Assembly: GCF_018139145.2 (NCBI RefSeq) | Contig: NC_059478.1 | Span: forward strand, 9,176,001 to 9,240,000 | From: Gymnogyps californianus | Taxonomy: Eukaryota; Chordata; Aves; Accipitriformes; Cathartidae | Length of the DNA: 64,000 nucleotides | Direction: 5' to 3' | In this document: one piece after another, positions 1 through 11,800 of the stretch | How positions within the stretch are numbered: the stretch's first letter is position 1 | Layout of the letters: each line of letters starts with the position of its first letter | Position numbers and translations under genes: made by a program | Notes under the pieces: generated by a model | The model's input: only the letters and a program-made list of their open reading frames with translations | Database searches by the model: none | What the model was told of the DNA's origin: nothing

Positions 1-1548
1 GCACTGTTATCAGTAATTTGTAAAGCAAAAGTTCTAAGTCCAGTCATTGAACCACCTCATATAAAGCACAAGTTTTAGCAACTTGTTGCCACCCTCCCCC
101 TCATCTGCACTGAAAGATTTACTTAACACTCTTCCGTCTCAAAGCACTTCATAAACAAAAGCAGCACCAGCGGCAGTTTACCAGCAGGAAAAGAAACACA
201 AGGACTGATTTGCTCGAGATCTGATGAACAGTATGTATTAGGTCTCCCTATGCTTGAATAAACTATCATCATCATCTTCTAAAGCCAGGGACACCAGTTT
301 CCTTTTCCAATCACCACAAAAAAAAAAAAAAAGACTAAAATCACTTCATACATGACCTTTAAAACAATGATCAGGTTTTTTGCTCCATTTTTTCTGCTGA
401 TGCATCTATAAGTCTCAGTTCCCTACTTAAATGTGACATTTTTATGAGCACTTGCATGAAAAATATAAATATCACACCCCCAACTTATACAAATATACAG
501 CAAAGATTTTCTTGCTAAAAACTATCCTGCAAATGTACCTCTCCTTATGTTCTCAACTTGTCTCATAAATGGAGGCTCAGAAAGTCTGCACACTGCATAG
601 ATATTAGCATTTGCAGGCTAGGATGAAGAGAAAGCTCATCAGAGCACATTTATAGGAAGAATGACCAAAAACCACAGCCTGAGCTGTGCAGTGAGAGCCT
701 CCGCACAGGTAACTAACGCTGACCTGCTGATGAGCAATACCTTTCCCTTGTACAATCAAGCAGTTCCCACATTTTCTCCAGCACCTGGCTCTACAATGCC
801 TGTAGGAATGCTCTTAGTACCTGAGGTTTATGTTGGGTAACCCAGGGGTTGTGCTGGAGGCAGGTTAGGACACAGTGAGCAGAGAGAAGGCGGGGGGAAG
901 AACACTGAGTGGACAATCCATGAGGCAAATGCCCTGGGACAGAAAAAGCAGTACTATAGGACAGCGAAAAACATGGGGATTAATGCATAAGGTTGCAAGC
1001 AAAGGTTTTAGGAGAAAATCCTACAATAGACAAGAAAACAAGAAGCCATCTCATAGGCAAGGTGATAAAGCACAGCACTGGTGGATGCAGATGTAACGTA
1101 CCCATGCTTCTCCACACTTCTCCTTTCATGCAACCCAGAAACGTACTCCCCGTCAGCACGGCCTTGCAGGGAGAGTTTACCTTCATTAGGTCAGTGACGG
1201 AAACAGCCCTCCCTGGACACAGCACCTCAAACTTTCACCTTAAATTCTCTCCTTTAAACTTAGCTTTTAAATCTCTAGCTTTGATACCGACAGTTTGTTA
1301 AGAGACTGAAAACTCTGCATCTCCACAGCTAACGCAGGGGTGAACGCGCGGAGGCCTGTAAGCCACCGGCGCTCCAGCCGGCGAGCTCGCCTGTCTCCTG
1401 CCAGGCGGCCGCCATGAAACCTACAGCGCTGCTCCTCGGGGGATCCCCCGCCGGCGCCTCCAGCCCCCGAGCCGGGCCATGGGGGTACACCGCCGGCGGG
1501 GGCGGGGAGCCCGGCCTCCCGCCGCCCCCATCCCCGCCCGGTACTCAC
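1..1548. other. Probable intron of the gene starting near 1.79 kb; no exon recognised
   Basis: This stretch is mostly AT-rich and non-coding up to about 1,300, then becomes GC-rich as it enters the CpG island. It lies downstream, on the minus strand, of the donor site that ends exon 2 of the gene starting at 1793, so it is probably intron 2 of that gene. A short run of A lies near 317-331. I saw no exon whose frame and splice sites fit the phase-0 end of exon 2. Confidence 0.4.
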
Positions 1549-1960
1549 GTCGGGCTCGTCCCTCGGGACCCGCCGCGGCTCCGCGGCGCCCAGCAGCTCG
1601 CTCAGCTCCTCGCCCAGCACCGCCTCTGCGGGAGAAACAGCGGCCTCAGCGCCGGCCCGGCCCCGGCCGGGAGCTCCCCACCGCCCGGCCCCCGGCCCCC
1701 GAGCCCCCCGCCGCCGCCCTCACCCCAGTCGAGGCCGCCCCCCGGGGCCGGCAGCAGCCCCGCCGGCTCCCACTCGGCCTCCGCCGCCGCCATCGCTTCC
1801 GCCTTCCTCCCGAAACCCACGTCTCCTTCCGGGCAGCGCCCCGCCCCGTCTACGGCGGCCTCCGGCGGACACACGGCGGGGCGGCGGCCTCACGGGGCGC
1901 TCGTGGGCTCCCGCGGCACTCGTGGGCTCCCGCGGCCGCTGCCCGCGCCGGGGCTTCGCT
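1340..1960. promoter_or_regulatory. CpG island, promoter of the first minus-strand gene
   Basis: The stretch is very GC-rich with dense CpG dinucleotides, unlike the AT-rich DNA below 1,300. It contains the first two coding exons of a minus-strand gene and ends about 80 bases from the SELP polyadenylation signal. No TATA box is visible, as is usual for CpG-island promoters. A short direct duplication of about 19 bases is present near 1,895-1,935. Confidence 0.6.
1549..1793 (-). CDS. First two coding exons of an unidentified gene (partial; weakly ATF6-like)
   Basis: Exon 1 runs 1793 to 1724 from an ATG in good context and ends in a GTGAGG donor. Exon 2 runs 1625 to 1549, from a CTCCCGCAG acceptor to a GTGAGT donor. 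Joined, they give 49 residues with no stop, starting MAAAEAEWEPAGLL and continuing through LDWEAVLGEELSELLG; exon 2 ends in phase 0. The intron is about 98 bases. I do not recognise the protein securely. An acidic, leucine-rich start with an aspartate-tryptophan at the exon junction faintly resembles the ATF6 N-terminus. ATF6 also lies on the same human chromosome arm as RGS4 and RGS5, but this is only a suggestion. The rest of the gene lies beyond base 1. Confidence 0.45.
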
Positions 1961-2023
1961 TCCAGACCCCAGGGGCTGAGATGGGCGCCGTCCCCACCCG
2001 CACCCAGGCACACAGAGGCGGCT

Positions 2024-2295
2024 CGTTAGACACAGGCGTTTATTCAGGCCCCGCTGACACAAGCCCGTCGCCAGAAGCACGAGTGGGGGGAGCCGCGGGG
2101 GAACGTCGAAGGGGAGGGAGGCAGCTCCGTGAGGGGAAGGGGCTGGCAGCAGGCGACAGAGGCGGCCCACGGCCCCAGGCTGGTCTTCAGAGGTCTTCAT
2201 GCGTGGGTGGTGCAGGAAGGCAGCTCCACTCCCCGGGGGGGGGGGGGTGTACACGCAGCGTGGGTGCGGTCTCCACCCGGCAGCATTGGTCTGGA
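2024..2295 (-). other. SELP: Possible separate 3' UTR exon of SELP
   Basis: The SELP stop codon at 2612-2610 is followed at once by G and then GTGAGC, a good splice donor. A strong acceptor (pyrimidine tract, then CTGCAG) ends at 2296 on the minus strand. Splicing between them would make the final exon entirely untranslated and end it near the AATAAA at 2039-2044. An unspliced 3' UTR of about 590 bases is the alternative; cDNA would decide. Confidence 0.4.
2039..2044 (-). terminator. SELP: Polyadenylation signal of SELP
   Basis: AATAAA on the minus strand, about 570 bases beyond the SELP stop codon and just before the CpG island of the next gene. It is the first canonical signal downstream of the stop that I noticed. 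Confidence 0.6.
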
Positions 2296-2609
2296 CTGCA
2301 GGCAGAGGCGTGAAGTCCCTCTAGGCCCTGGGAGTAGCTCCCACTGGGGGACACGGTGGGTTTTGGTCACAGCCAGGCTGGAAGCACAGAAGAGCTGGAG
2401 CTGGTGTTACCCCCTGTGGTACTCCCAAAGGGGTCCCGTCCCCCCCCCCCTTCCCCTCCCAAGGGATGTCCACACCTGGGAGCACCCCAGCCAGGAGGAT
2501 AGCTGCCCAGGTGAGCTTTCCACGCATGACTCCCAGCAGAAGCAGGGGAGAATGTTTCCAGCACACTGCGAGAGTGGAGGGTGCTGTGAGCGTCTTGCCG
2601 GCGCTCACC

Positions 2610-2891
2610 TTACAGGTTGGCGTCATATGCTGCGTTGGTGAAGATGCCCGGTGATCCTAGGTCACTGGAAAACAGACACAAGGGTGTCACCTTGGGGGAG
2701 AGGGCAGGGGTGTGAAGGGCATGGGTTAACACAGCCCCAGAGATGCTCCCACTGCATATAAAAGCAGCCTCACACGGGCAGATCTGGGTGACAGTGGGGC
2801 GACCGCAGGGCTGTGATGGGCACAGGGCAGAGCTACCCCCCTGCAGAGCACAGCTCTCACCTGGTGGGGTTCAGGAGCTGCTTCTTCTCCT
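2610..2891 (-). CDS. SELP: SELP cytoplasmic-tail exons
   Basis: A 31-base exon (2891-2861) and a 55-base coding part (2664-2610) encode the tail [14 protein letters not shown] followed by [14 protein letters not shown] and a TAA stop. The last part matches the human tail end (FTNAAFDP). The human membrane-proximal cysteine and the tyrosine of YGVF are absent. An acidic dileucine sequence, EKKQLL, is present instead. The tail controls granule sorting and endocytosis in mammals. Confidence 0.85.
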
Positions 2892-5800
2892 CTGATAACA
2901 AGTGTCAAAATGTCCACATGGGTAGTGCAGATAGGAAAGAAATAACCAGACGTTTAGTGAAGGATTTGAGAAGCTGCAGCAGCAGCGTCTGAAATTGAAC
3001 CAAGTCTGACAAGCACGGGATGGAGCAGGGAGGGGCAGCTGAAACAGTTGCCTTCTTCCCATTTGCAGTTAAGGTGTTTTTCTGGCTCTGCCCTCCAAAC
3101 CTGGCTGCTGACACTTCCAGCTGGACAAACTGCCAAGGAGGTGCTGCCAGACCAAAGCAACTCGCAGCAAATAAAACACATGGATTGAGGCAGTCACACT
3201 GTTAAACTCTACTGATCATCCCACCCTCCCCTGGGACTCTGTAACCCCCTGGTCTGAGAGCCCCCTGCCAAAGCGACGGTGGGCTGTGGGAGGCATTTCT
3301 GTACCTCTGTCGCTGAGCCGCTTGGCGAGGAAGGCAATGAGCGTCCCCGAGAGCACGATGCCAGCTACCGCCAGAGCCGTGCCGCTGCTGTAAGCCAGGA
3401 CTTGCTTTAAGAAGGGGGCACCGTCCTCTGAAACGGATCCGCAGACCCACAGGTTAGAAAGTTGTCAGAAGGACTTCACAGCACCCAAGCTGCTGGGGTG
3501 CCCCCCCACCACACTCAAGATGTGCTGCAGGAAGCTGGACCCCCCCAGTGCTAGAGGAGCGGGGGGTCCCACCGTACCTGCACAGACAGGGGGATGCCTG
3601 GTCCAGTTCCCTGTGGCTGCACACCAGAGCACCTCTGCTCCCATCCGAACAAACCCCTCCTCGCAGGAAAAGGTGCATGTGGAGTTGTATGTGAAGTTCC
3701 CGTGCACGTGAGAGCAGGTCAGCTGGCCTCTGCTGGGGGGGTCCAGCACCGGGCAGCTGACAGCTGGAGATAAAGCACAGCGGTAGCATCAATAGGACAG
3801 GACCAGTGGTGGTGGGACAGGGACATGTGGGCTGGGGGTGCTAAGGGGAAGGAGATGCTGGGGAAAGCAGTCTGCTACAACAGAGCGCTTCCAGACACGT
3901 GTGTGACCACGAAATCTACCTTCACATCGTGGGCTGTCCCCAGTCCAGGTCCCCGTGGCCGTGCACTCGCGGCTCTCTGGCCCCATCAGCACAAACCCTG
4001 TCTGGCAGGAGAAGGTACACGTGGAGCCGAAGGCAAAGTCCCCATGGAGGTGGGAGCAAGCAGCCTGGCCCATCTTGGGGATGGCCAGTGCTGAGCATTT
4101 GATGGCTGCAAGGGTAAAGAGGCACACTTCAAGCAGGAGCCTGGGAGACTACACTGTTGGCACCAAGAGACTGGGGAACATCCTAGTGTCACCCCAAGGC
4201 CAATGACACCCTGAGCTCTAGCAGCAGCTCTACCTTCACAGCGTGGGGCATCCCCAGTCCAGGTCCCTCTGGCCGTGCACTCGCGGGTCTCTGGCCCCAT
4301 CAGTGCAAACCCTGTCTGGCAGGAGAAGGCACACGTGGAACCAAAGGCAAAGTCCCCATGGAGGTGGGAGCAGTTCAGCTCTCCCCGGTCTGGAGCACTG
4401 AGCACTGGGCAGGCAATAGCTGGAGGGTAAAGAGGCACACTTCAAGCAGGAGCCTGGGGACTACGAGGCTAAACTGTTAGGATGAGAGGACCAAGACACC
4501 CAAGAACATCCCAGGGTCATCCCAAGGCCTGTAACACCTTGAGCAGCAACTCTACCTTCACAGCGTGGGGCGTCCCCAGTCCAGGTCCCTGTGGCTGTGC
4601 ACTCGCGGGTCTCTGGCCCCATCAGCGCAAACCCCGTCTGGCAGGAGAAGGCGCACGTGGAACCAAAGGCAAAGTCCCCATGGAGGTGGGAGCAGTTCAG
4701 CCCTCCCCGGTCTGGAGCACTGAGCCTTGGGCAGGTGATGGCTGCAGGGATAGAGGCACACTTCAAGCAGGAGCCTGGGGACTACGAGGCTAAGCTGTTG
4801 GAATGAGAAGACCAAGACACCAGAGAACATCCCATGGTCACCCCAAGGCCTGTGACACATTGAACAGCAACTCTACCTTTGCATCGTGGGGCATCCCCAG
4901 TCCAGGTCCCCATGGCCGTGCACTCATGGCTCTCCAGTCCTGTCAGCACAAACCCCGTCTGGCAGGAGAAGACACATGTGGAGCCGAAGGTGAAGTCCCC
5001 ATGGAGATGGGAGCAGTTCAGCTCTCCCCGGTCTGGAGCACTGAGCCTCGGACAGGTGATGGCTGCAGAGGTACAGACACACTCCAAGCAGGAGCCTTGG
5101 GACTGCGAGGCTAAACTGCTGGGACCAAGAGGCTGGGGTGACACTAGGATGTTCCCCAAGATCAGTGACACTTTGAGCTTTAGCAGCAGCTCTACCTTCA
5201 CAGCGTGGGGCGTCCCCAGTCCAGGTCCCTGTGGCTGTGCACTCGCGGGTCTCTGGCCCCATCAGCGCAAACCCCGTCTGGCAGGAGAAGGCACACGTGG
5301 AGCTGAAGGCGAAGTCCCCATGGAGGTGGGAGCAGTTCAGCTCTCCCCGGTCTGGAGCACTGAGCCTTGGGCAGGTGATGGCTGCAGGCATAGAGATACA
5401 CTTCAAGCAGGAGCCTGGGGACCACGAGGCTAAACTGTTGGAATGAAAGGACCAAGACACCAGAGAACATCCTAGGGTCAACCCAAGGCCTGTAACACCT
5501 TGAGCAGCAGCTCTACCTTCACATCGTGGGCTGTCCCCAGTCCATGTCCCTGTGGCTGTGCACTCGTGGGTCTCTGGCCCCATCAGCGCAAACCCCGTCT
5601 GGCAGGAGAATGCACACGTGGAGCCGAAGGCAAAGTCCCCATGGAGGTGGGAGCAGTTCAGCTCTCCCCGGTCTGGAGCACTGAGCCTTGGGCAGGTGAT
5701 GGCTGCAGGGATAGAGGCACACTTCAAGCAGGAGCCTGGGGACTGGGAGACTAAACTGTTGGGTCCAAGAGGCTGGGGAACATCCTACTGTCACCCTAAG

Positions 5801-8800
5801 GCCAGTGACACCCTGAGCTCTAGCAGCAGCTCTACCTTCACAGCGTGGGGCATCCCCAGTCCAGGTCCCCATGGCCATGCACTCGCGGCTTTCCAGCCCC
5901 ATCAGCACAAACCCTGTCTGACAGGAGAATGCACACGTGGAGCCGAAGGCGAAGTCCCCATGGAGGTGGGAGCAGTTCAGCTTTCCTTGGTCTGGAGCAC
6001 TGAGCACTGGGCAGGCAATGGCTGCAGAGATAGAGATACACTTCAAGCAGGAGCCTGGGGACTACGAGGCTAAACTGTTGGAATGAAAGGACCAAGACAC
6101 CAGAGAGCATCCTAGGATCAGCCCAAGGCCTGTAAACACCTTGAGCAGCAGCTCTACCTTCACATCGTGGGCTGTCCCCAGTCCATGTCCCTCTGGCCGT
6201 GCACTCGCGGGTCTCTGGCCCCATCAGCGCAAACCCCATCTGGCAGGAGAATGCACACGTGGAGCCGAAGGCAAAGTCCCCATGGAGGTGGGAGCAGTTC
6301 AGCTCTCCCCGGTCTGGAGCACTGAGCCTTGGGCAGGTGATGGCTGCAGGGCAAAGAGGCACACTTCAAATAGGAGCCTGGGGACTGGGAGACTAAACTG
6401 CTGGGACCAAGAGGCTGGGGAACATCCTAGTGTCATCCCAAGGCCAATGACACCCTGAGCTCTAGCAGCAGCTCTACCTTCACAGCGTGGGGCATCCCCA
6501 GTCCAGGTCCCTGTGGCCGTGCACTCGTGGGTCTCCGACCCCATCAGTGCAAATCCTGTCTGGCAGGAGAATGCACACGTGGAGCCGAAGGTGAAGTCCC
6601 CATGGAGGTGGGAGCAGTTCAGGTCTCCTCGGTCTGGAGCGCTGAGTGCTGGGCAGGTGATGGCTGCAATGGGAGAGCAGGTCTCAGAGACAGCATAGAT
6701 GAGTTTAAATCTAGGTATTAGGGCTGAATCCCAATCAAACAAACCCAAATCTATGGTGATATGTCTTTGATTTACCTTTCTCACCCAGACAAGTCTCACC
6801 TCTTCAAAAACAGTAGTAACGTAGTTGGTACAATGGTTTGTCTGCCATACGAATGATTTCCTGGGCAGGGCAGTTGCTGCTCTGCCCAGAGCCCTGTTTA
6901 TCCCCTGCACTACCCCAGGTCGTACCCCATATGGAAGGACACCCAGATGGCTTTGGGGCTGTAGGGGACCGGGATGGATGACTGCAATGGCTATAGGGGT
7001 TGCGTGCCAGCCTCCCCAGGCTGTGCCTGGGGTATGCTTCGCTGGATGCTGGGGCAGCACCCAACATTTGCTGGGGTGAGCGGGCTCCGCTGCCTGCAGG
7101 ACCACCGCAGGTTAGTGCTAGGAGGACATCTAACACCACCAGCATCCAGCCTGGGTGAGACAGACCCCGTTCCCTGCACTTTCTGCTTTCAGACTGACAC
7201 CACTTTCCTTGGTAGACTTTTCCTTTCGTAGCTATTTTACAGGCAAGCCTGATTTCCCACAGAATCCCTGGAGGTGTCTATCGGGGCCTCAAAACACAGC
7301 GCTGAGGCACGCCCCAGCAGGCAGCCCAGGCTTTACCTTCACAGTGCAGGGGGGGCCCCATCCAGACCCCACCGGCTGTGCACTGCAGCCTCCCCACTCC
7401 CGTCGCCTCAAACCCCTCTTGGCAGGAGAAGGCACACGTGGAGTTGAAGGCGAACATGCCGTGCGGGTGGGAGCAATCAACCTGGCCCCTTTCGGGGGCA
7501 GCCAGCTGGGGGCACGCGAAGGCTGCAGGCAGACACAGGGCAGGGCGTGAGGGCAGGGCAGGCAGCCTCATCCCTCATAGTGCCCGCAGCACTGTCAGCC
7601 TTGCCACAGCAGGAGCCTCTGCTTGTTTTTGGAGTAAACCCAACTGGCAATGCTTGCTAACGCAGCTTCGTTATCAGCAAAGGTGACCGACTGACTCATC
7701 TGATTCTTTGTAAAAAAGAAAAATCAATCATACGTACAGCCCGCAGGAAAAAACACTGAGCTGGGAAAGCAAGCCTTTGGGAACTTGAAAAGCCTGGATC
7801 GGGCAGGCTCAGCCCAGCTTGCCTGGGGGGACTTCCACAAAATTGGGAGCCAGCTCCTGACCCTGCCACTGCTGGGGACACTGGCTGTGGGACAGTCACA
7901 TCACATCTCCATGCCCGTTCCCCTTAACTGCAGAAAGCTTGGCTGGTCTCAGCTGCCTAAAGCAAGCCCCAGGTTGGACCAGGGGCCCACCCAGCACAGA
8001 CATCATCGGCAGAACTAACTTCAGGGCAGGCTTTTTTTTTTTTTTTAAATATATATACAGAGACCCTGCCCACCCCTTGACCTCTCCTGCTGGGTCTCCC
8101 AATACAGAGGGTCCCCAGTTGTGTCCTGTGTCTGTCCTCAACTCGTCCCATCCTTGTGCAAGGCTGCAGATGCACCACGCAGCGGCACAGGGAAGGTGGA
8201 GCAGGGCTCTCGCACCCCCCTGGGGCACCCGGCACCTGGCTACAAACCCTCGAGCCGCCAACAGGAAGACTTTCCCTGCCCCTGCAGCACAACGTACCAC
8301 AGCTTTCTCTCCTTTGCGGCTTCCTGCCCCGCTCTGTCCCTCCCAGCTTATACCTAACCTCATCTCACGGGTTCTCGCCCCAGCTCAAGGCAGCACAGCC
8401 CTGCCAGGATACAACCTTTCACTGGCCGTGGGACAGCAGTCCCCCTTCACTCTTCTCTGAGAACCCCCGAGGTGCCGAGCACCTTCCCAAGGCAGATCAG
8501 GTGGGCTTGGGGAGATGGAGATGGTGCCACTGGGGTGATGGAGGTGCCAAGATACCATCCTGCCCCTGCGCTCGGTGCACGCCAGGTACTGGAGCCTGGG
8601 TGGGATTCAAGACAGTGAGCAAGAGCACTGGGACAGCCGGGGAGAACAGGGGGCTTATCCAGAGCTCACAGCCGCTCTGCCCATCGCAGCCTCATCAGGG
8701 AACCGCTCCCCGCATGCAGCACCAGGAGCTGCTTCCCTGAAGGGCAGGGGCACAGCAAGCTCAGCCCATTGCTTGCCTGAGCAGCGTTTGGCACGCAGGG

Positions 8801-11800
8801 CTGGCCCCCCCAAAGCATGAATGCTGCATCCCTGAGACCCCCAGCCCCTGGCAGGCCCTACCTGTGCACGTGGGGGTGTCTGCTGACCACTGCTGGGAAG
8901 GCAGGCACCGCAGAGTGCCTGCCCCTTGCCGCTCGAATCCCTCCTGGCACCCGAACACGCAGGTGGAGTTGTAGCTGAAGTTTCCATAGGGATGGCTGCA
9001 GTTCATGCGTGCTCCCTTGGGCTCAAGCTCGGTGCACTGCACAACTGGGAGAGACACAGCACCACCAGCGCGTTAGGAGCATAACGAACTTGCCCACTTT
9101 GCTGCCGGGGCTCAGGCTCTCCAGCAGGGAGGGAGGGATGGGGACAGATGGCTCACCGTCCTCGCACTCAGGGCCGTGGAAGCCAGGGTAGCACTCGCAG
9201 CGGTAGCTCCCGATGGTCTCCACGCACTCGCCGCGCTGGCTGCACGGGAAGGGCTGGCAGGAGGCTGCACACACAGAGGACGGTCATCAGGAGCCACTGG
9301 CCACCCTGCTGAGGTCCCCAGCCCACCCGATCCGGGTCCGTGCCGCGGTCCCCCCGCTCACCCCGGTAGCACAGCGCCTTTTTCTTCCGGTTGCAGGGCT
9401 CGTCGTTCCACTTGCCCGACTCCCGCTGCCGCTTGATGTAGATCTCCACGCAGTCCTGGTTGGAGCGGCGGTTGTTGGGCTCCCCGGCTGCCCAGTTCTC
9501 CGCCTCCTTCGTCAGCGCCTTCCTGGTGCCCACCCAGGTCCAGGTGCCACCCAGCTTGCGGATGCCGATCCAGTAGTAGCGCCCATGGAAGGGCAGGCTC
9601 TCGTTGAGGTACTCGATCTCCCGCTTGTTCTGGATCGCCACCAGGTCGGTGAAGAAGGTCTGGCAGTAGTTCCTGGCCTGCTCCCATGTGTAGTCCCCTT
9701 GGTCACTGTAGTGGTACGTCCAGGCACCCACCTCCACCCACATCACCGCACCTGTGAGAGAAGATGAGGTCCGGGATCGACGCAGAAGGGACGGGAGCCA
9801 GGTCGGAGATGGGGTCCCTTGGGACATGAGGGCGGGCTAGGGCTGGCATCAGGGCCAAGAGATGCCAGCAACCCGCTGGGTGAGGGGATGGGACGAAGGG
9901 ACAAGTGTGGGTGAGAATGGGGCTCTAAGGGTACGTGGAGACCTGGGTGGATCAGGCATGGCAGGAGGAGCTGAGGTGGGACAGAGCGGGACAGCACAGG
10001 GATGAGGAAGGTGGGGGAGACAGGGTGAAGGCTGAGACAGAGGGCGGCATGGGATGGGGCAGACAGAGCGCAGGTGGCAGAAGAGCCCCAAGCGGAGATG
10101 CCAACCCTTCCTCCAGCACAAGGGGTGAAACCCCAGCCCCACAGCCCCGCTTCGCTGCCCACAAAGGTTTCCCAAAGGGGAAAATGCAACATCGAGATGG
10201 TTCCTTAAACACTGTTCCTTCCTTGAGCACAGAAGTGTACCACTTCGGCTTCTCGCTTTACACTTCTCCATGACAGTCAGCTTGGAGCAAGGCAGAGCAA
10301 CGAGGATGTCCTCACCCCCAAAAGCATTTGGATCCCAAGCTGCTCATCTGAGCCAGGGATGGTGTGAAGAGTCTTGTAAAATTCAGTATTGCAAAACAAC
10401 ATCTTGCAAAAGTCAAGTTCACATCCTGGTCATGCCCACCAGGCAGGGCAAAGCCAGAGATTGACTGGAACCCACACCCAGAAGCAAAGGGCACTTTGCT
10501 GAAACCCTGCTCTTATTTACAGCATTTCGCACCACAACTTGATGCAATCAAAGGTTTTTACCCACAAAAAAAAGCTTCCTCCCTCCTCCCCAGAAGCAGG
10601 TATCTCCACAACTGCAGAAAGTGATATGGGGATCGTATCTCCATCTGTGCTGAAAGCAAGATGTGGATCAAAGTTTGCTCCAAACAACTGGCCTGGGGTA
10701 CCTTGTGTCTCAGGGGAGCGTATGACACTGTGGTCGTGCAGGCAAAGGTCTGGGCATCGCAGATTAGATGCAAATCTAGGGCTTCCCAAGTCTAATTAGG
10801 GCTCTAGTTTGGTCAATAATTATGCATTTTTCTAAGCAAAATTTCCATAATTTGTCTGTTTTTCCTTGTGAAAGAGCAAACTATCCACTTTGTTCAACAA
10901 AACTAAAGCTGAGAAAAATGTGGCCTTCAACAACAGCCCTCCTCTTCACCCCTTGGGAGTTTGGGGCTGCAGGACAGAAGCTCAGGGCACCTCCTGGGAG
11001 CTTGCCCCATCCTCAGCTCCCACCACCCACCTTCTGGCCCTCACTACCTCCCCAGCATGGCTCAGGGCAGCCGCCCTGCTACCCTTGCAGGTAGCTGCAA
11101 GGGTGCCTGCTACCCTAACCGAGAAGGACAAGGGAGCCCATCCACTACGTGCCCATCCTCTGCAAGCTCTCATGCTTGTTTTGTCCAGCTCCACCAGTGA
11201 CACCATCTCTGTAGCACAACTCATCCCCACTCCTTCCCCTCAGCCTTATGTTACCTCTCCCTGCCCCACCTGGAGCTGAACCCCCAGGTGGGTGCTGTTT
11301 GCCTGCATTTCGACCCCTCGGCTCCCCTGGCAGCCCCCCACGCCTCCCCCCAGTGCGCTGCTCAGGACCCGCTGCACTCAGGGTGCCTTTGCCTTTTTGT
11401 TTTCCTCTCAGAGCTAAATCTCAGCCTCCTCCTGACACTTCTGCATTTGCCTCTGTTCTGTAGCTCAATCACAAAAGGTCGTTTGGAAAATAACCCAGCT
11501 CATGGAGGATCTCTAGGTACAGAGCAGGCATCGGCAGGTTTTGCTCTGTGCAATACCAACATGTGAAGGAAATATCCTACAGGCAGCAAAACTAAATTAG
11601 TTTCTACTCTGATTTCTTCTCCTGATGTCAGTTAGCAGCTTTAACTCTGCATGGTGCTGCCTCAGCCGTGCTCCTAACCCTTGCACCTGTGGGTCCTGTG
11701 GCTACATCCATGCCCAGCTCTGCAGCATGGGCATGGGCGTAGGCAGCGGGTAGAGCTGCTGCTGCCTTTCTTCAGTTCATAGTACAATGCACCGGCTGCC

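Noticed and set aside
1414..2313. 299-residue plus-strand open frame
   Set aside because: It lies in a CpG island antisense to real exons, with a proline/glycine/arginine-rich low-complexity translation and no domain; GC-rich DNA lacks stops.
3985..6500. Many overlapping plus-strand and out-of-frame open frames across the SELP array
   Set aside because: They are repeated shadows of the SCR exons in wrong frames.
3578..6663. Regular repeats resembling a CRISPR-like array
   Set aside because: The units are sushi exons with splice sites and intact frames, not short palindromic repeats with spacers.
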